Shown here: piece after piece, positions 29,708-31,032 of the stretch
Position numbering within the stretch: position 1 is the stretch's first letter
Layout: each line of letters opens with the position of its first letter
Origin: Myxococcota bacterium
GTDB taxonomy: Bacteria > Myxococcota_A > UBA9160 > PR03
Reading direction: 5' to 3'
DNA length: 31,032 bases
NCBI GenBank assembly: GCA_030066475.1
Contig: JASJBO010000107.1
Location: forward strand, 1 to 31,032
The notes under the pieces: generated by a model
Seen by the model: the letters and a program-made list of their open reading frames with translations, nothing else
Told to the model about the DNA's origin: nothing
Databases searched by the model: none
Program-made: the position numbers and the translations under genes

Positions 29708-31032
29708 GTGCGCTCCGTGTTGCTCCTGCCGCTCGCCTTCGCGGCCGCCGTGGTCGCGATCACGCCCGCGCCGCCTGCCGCCGCCCAGCCCCTGGCGAGC
29801 TGCCGGGCGCTGCTGCTGCGCTTCGTCGACCAGGGCTGCGGCCCGCAGGTCCAGTGCCCCCAGCCCGATCTCGTCGCCGCCGACGACGCCTGCCGCCAGG
29901 CGGTGGAGGCAGAGCCGACGAACGGAGAGGCACGCCTGTTCCGCGCCTACACGCGCCTGATGCGCCTGGGCGAGGAGGACCACGTCGGGCCCGACTTCCG
30001 CACGAGCCTCCAGGGCGTCCTGGATCGCTTCGCCTTCAGCACGGACGGCAATCCCGAGCAGTACGGCCTGACGGCCGACGGCCGCAGCCTGGTCGACTTC
30101 ACCGCCACGCTGCCGCAGACGACCGATCCGTCGACGTTCGGACGCGGCGACGGCTCGATCTCCGACCGCGACCCCTTCCACGCCACCCACCTCGAGCCCG
30201 GCGACTACGTCCTGGCCATCGCCCCGCGCCACACGAGGGTCGACGAGGTCGTCCTCGGCACCGCGATGTACTCCGCGACCTACACCGTCATCGGAGACGA
30301 GATCGACGGCTACGAGCGCGCGCTCTCGGGCCACGGGGACTACCGCATCGAGGTGACCGGTGACGTGGACGTCTCCACCTTCGAGGGCTCCCTCGTGTCC
30401 GACACCGAGATCTATTCCGTCTCGGTCGATCAGTTCGACCTCACCGTCCGCTCGGCGGGCGAGGTCGTCTTCGACGTGCTCTCCTGGGAGCAGGAGGACG
30501 ATCCGCCGGACGGCGGCTACCGGGGCGCGCCGATCGACGTGAACGGCGACGGGGAGATCGCCTTCCTGGCCGCCGAGCTCTTCCTGTTCCACGACGACGG
30601 CTCGCTCGGCGAGCTCGACTTCATCGCGAGCTGGCACGGCGCCAAAGGGCCTCCGATCGATCTCCCCGACGACGCCCCCACCGCAGGCGACCTCCAGCAC
30701 AGCCTGGAGAACACCTGGCTCCCCGCGATCGAGGCGTCGCTCGCCGACCTCGCGGCGATCACCGACAAGACGATCGAGGTCGAGATCACGGCGAACTCGG
30801 CGCCCGTGATGGCGCTGGACGAGGAGGACTGGGGCGATCCCCCGGCGCGCCGCGTGGTCGACTACGGCGAGGTCAAGCTCTTCGAGGCGGCCCTCCACGC
30901 GGCGCGGGCCACGATCCTGCTCGCGTCCGCCCTCGACCTCGAGCTCGATCTCGACTCGTTCACCCCGATCGTGGCCGCGCTGCGCATCCAGGAGGAGATC
31001 CTCGATGCGAACGCGCCGCTGCTGACCTTCCT
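29708..31032 (+). CDS. exported hypothetical protein, 3' end beyond the window
   Basis: The frame stays open from a GTG at 29708 to the window end (441 codons). GAGGGAG 6 nt upstream favours this GTG over an in-frame ATG at 29675, which would put charged residues before the signal peptide. The signal runs VRSVLLLPLAFAAAVVAITP and ends near PAAAQ. The mature N-terminus has Cys residues (ASCRAL, GCGPQVQCPQ) and a TPR-like helix pair ending CRQAVEAEPTNGEARLFRAY. Around residues 277-284, DVNGDGEI fits a calcium-binding D-x-N-x-D-G loop. The family is not recognised, and the acidic composition suggests an extracytoplasmic protein. The end is missing, so anchors or sorting signals cannot be judged. 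Confidence 0.8.
   Translation, partial: MRSVLLLPLAFAAAVVAITPAPPAAAQPLASCRALLLRFVDQGCGPQVQCPQPDLVAADDACRQAVEAEPTNGEARLFRAYTRLMRLGEEDHVGPDFRTSLQGVLDRFAFSTDGNPEQYGLTADGRSLVDFTATLPQTTDPSTFGRGDGSISDRDPFHATHLEPGDYVLAIAPRHTRVDEVVLGTAMYSATYTVIGDEIDGYERALSGHGDYRIEVTGDVDVSTFEGSLVSDTEIYSVSVDQFDLTVRSAGEVVFDVLSWEQEDDPPDGGYRGAPIDVNGDGEIAFLAAELFLFHDDGSLGELDFIASWHGAKGPPIDLPDDAPTAGDLQHSLENTWLPAIEASLADLAAITDKTIEVEITANSAPVMALDEEDWGDPPARRVVDYGEVKLFEAALHAARATILLASALDLELDLDSFTPIVAALRIQEEILDANAPLLTF

Overview
The window is a very GC-rich (roughly 70% or more, by eye) bacterial chromosomal segment, packed with protein genes and with almost no spacer. Base composition, frequent GTG/TTG starts, GTGA stop/start overlaps, a diguanylate cyclase/phosphodiesterase, a PilZ-type response regulator, a PEP-CTERM-like exported protein and a probable methylsuccinyl-CoA dehydrogenase suggest an uncultured 'deltaproteobacterial' or myxococcal-type organism. 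That assignment is inference; no rRNA or taxonomic marker is present. The left edge (1-55) is a poly-C run that looks like an assembly or sequencing artefact and cuts off the first gene. The right edge cuts the last gene.

Layout. (1) 56-5589, minus strand: a tight six-gene run (YdjC-type deacetylase, alpha/beta hydrolase, apolipoprotein N-acyltransferase Lnt, an unknown protein, a MaoC-like hydratase, a DUF2332 protein), with three GTGA overlaps. (2) 5647-10148, plus strand: an inositol-monophosphatase-family phosphatase, a 552-residue acyl-CoA dehydrogenase that looks like methylsuccinyl-CoA dehydrogenase of the ethylmalonyl-CoA pathway, and a pseudo-receiver-GGDEF-EAL protein. (3) 10226-11892: two small membrane proteins on the minus strand diverging from a secreted PEP-CTERM-like protein. 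(4) 11918-16256, minus strand: an acyl-CoA dehydrogenase homologue behind an AdhE aldehyde/alcohol dehydrogenase. (5) 16442-18603: feoAB ferrous iron uptake. (6) 18610-24140: a receiver-PilZ regulator, a secreted esterase-like protein, a toroid-like protein and a beta-lactamase-fold serine hydrolase. (7) 24224-29613: a glycyl radical enzyme (GRE), its radical-SAM activase and an NTF2-like protein on the minus strand, diverging from a GPH-type cation symporter. This is a plausible anaerobic catabolic unit of unknown substrate. (8) 29708 to the end: an exported protein of unknown function.

The most unusual signal is a dispersed element of about 75-82 bp present four times (8184-8258, 10149-10230, 11840-11917 inverted, 24141-24222). 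Each copy starts immediately after a stop codon, in the same sense as the gene it follows, and three of the four lie between convergent genes. All copies keep a 6-bp GC hairpin whose 3-nt loop differs in every copy, and most can fold into a three-way junction. One copy supplies the last 17 codons of an opposing gene, and two provide stop codons for opposing genes through a terminal CCTAGG. A second recurrent signal is a TAGnnT hexamer exactly 6 nt before the ATG of three unrelated genes, which suggests leaderless transcription.

Functionally, AdhE, the GRE system and FeoAB point to at least temporary anaerobic or microaerobic life, while the acyl-CoA enzymes point to fatty-acid or C2 assimilation. 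No CRISPR array, tRNA, rRNA, transposase or phage gene was seen. No gene-free stretch exceeds 300 bases; the longest (19315-19593) holds a strong hairpin and a doubtful small ORF.
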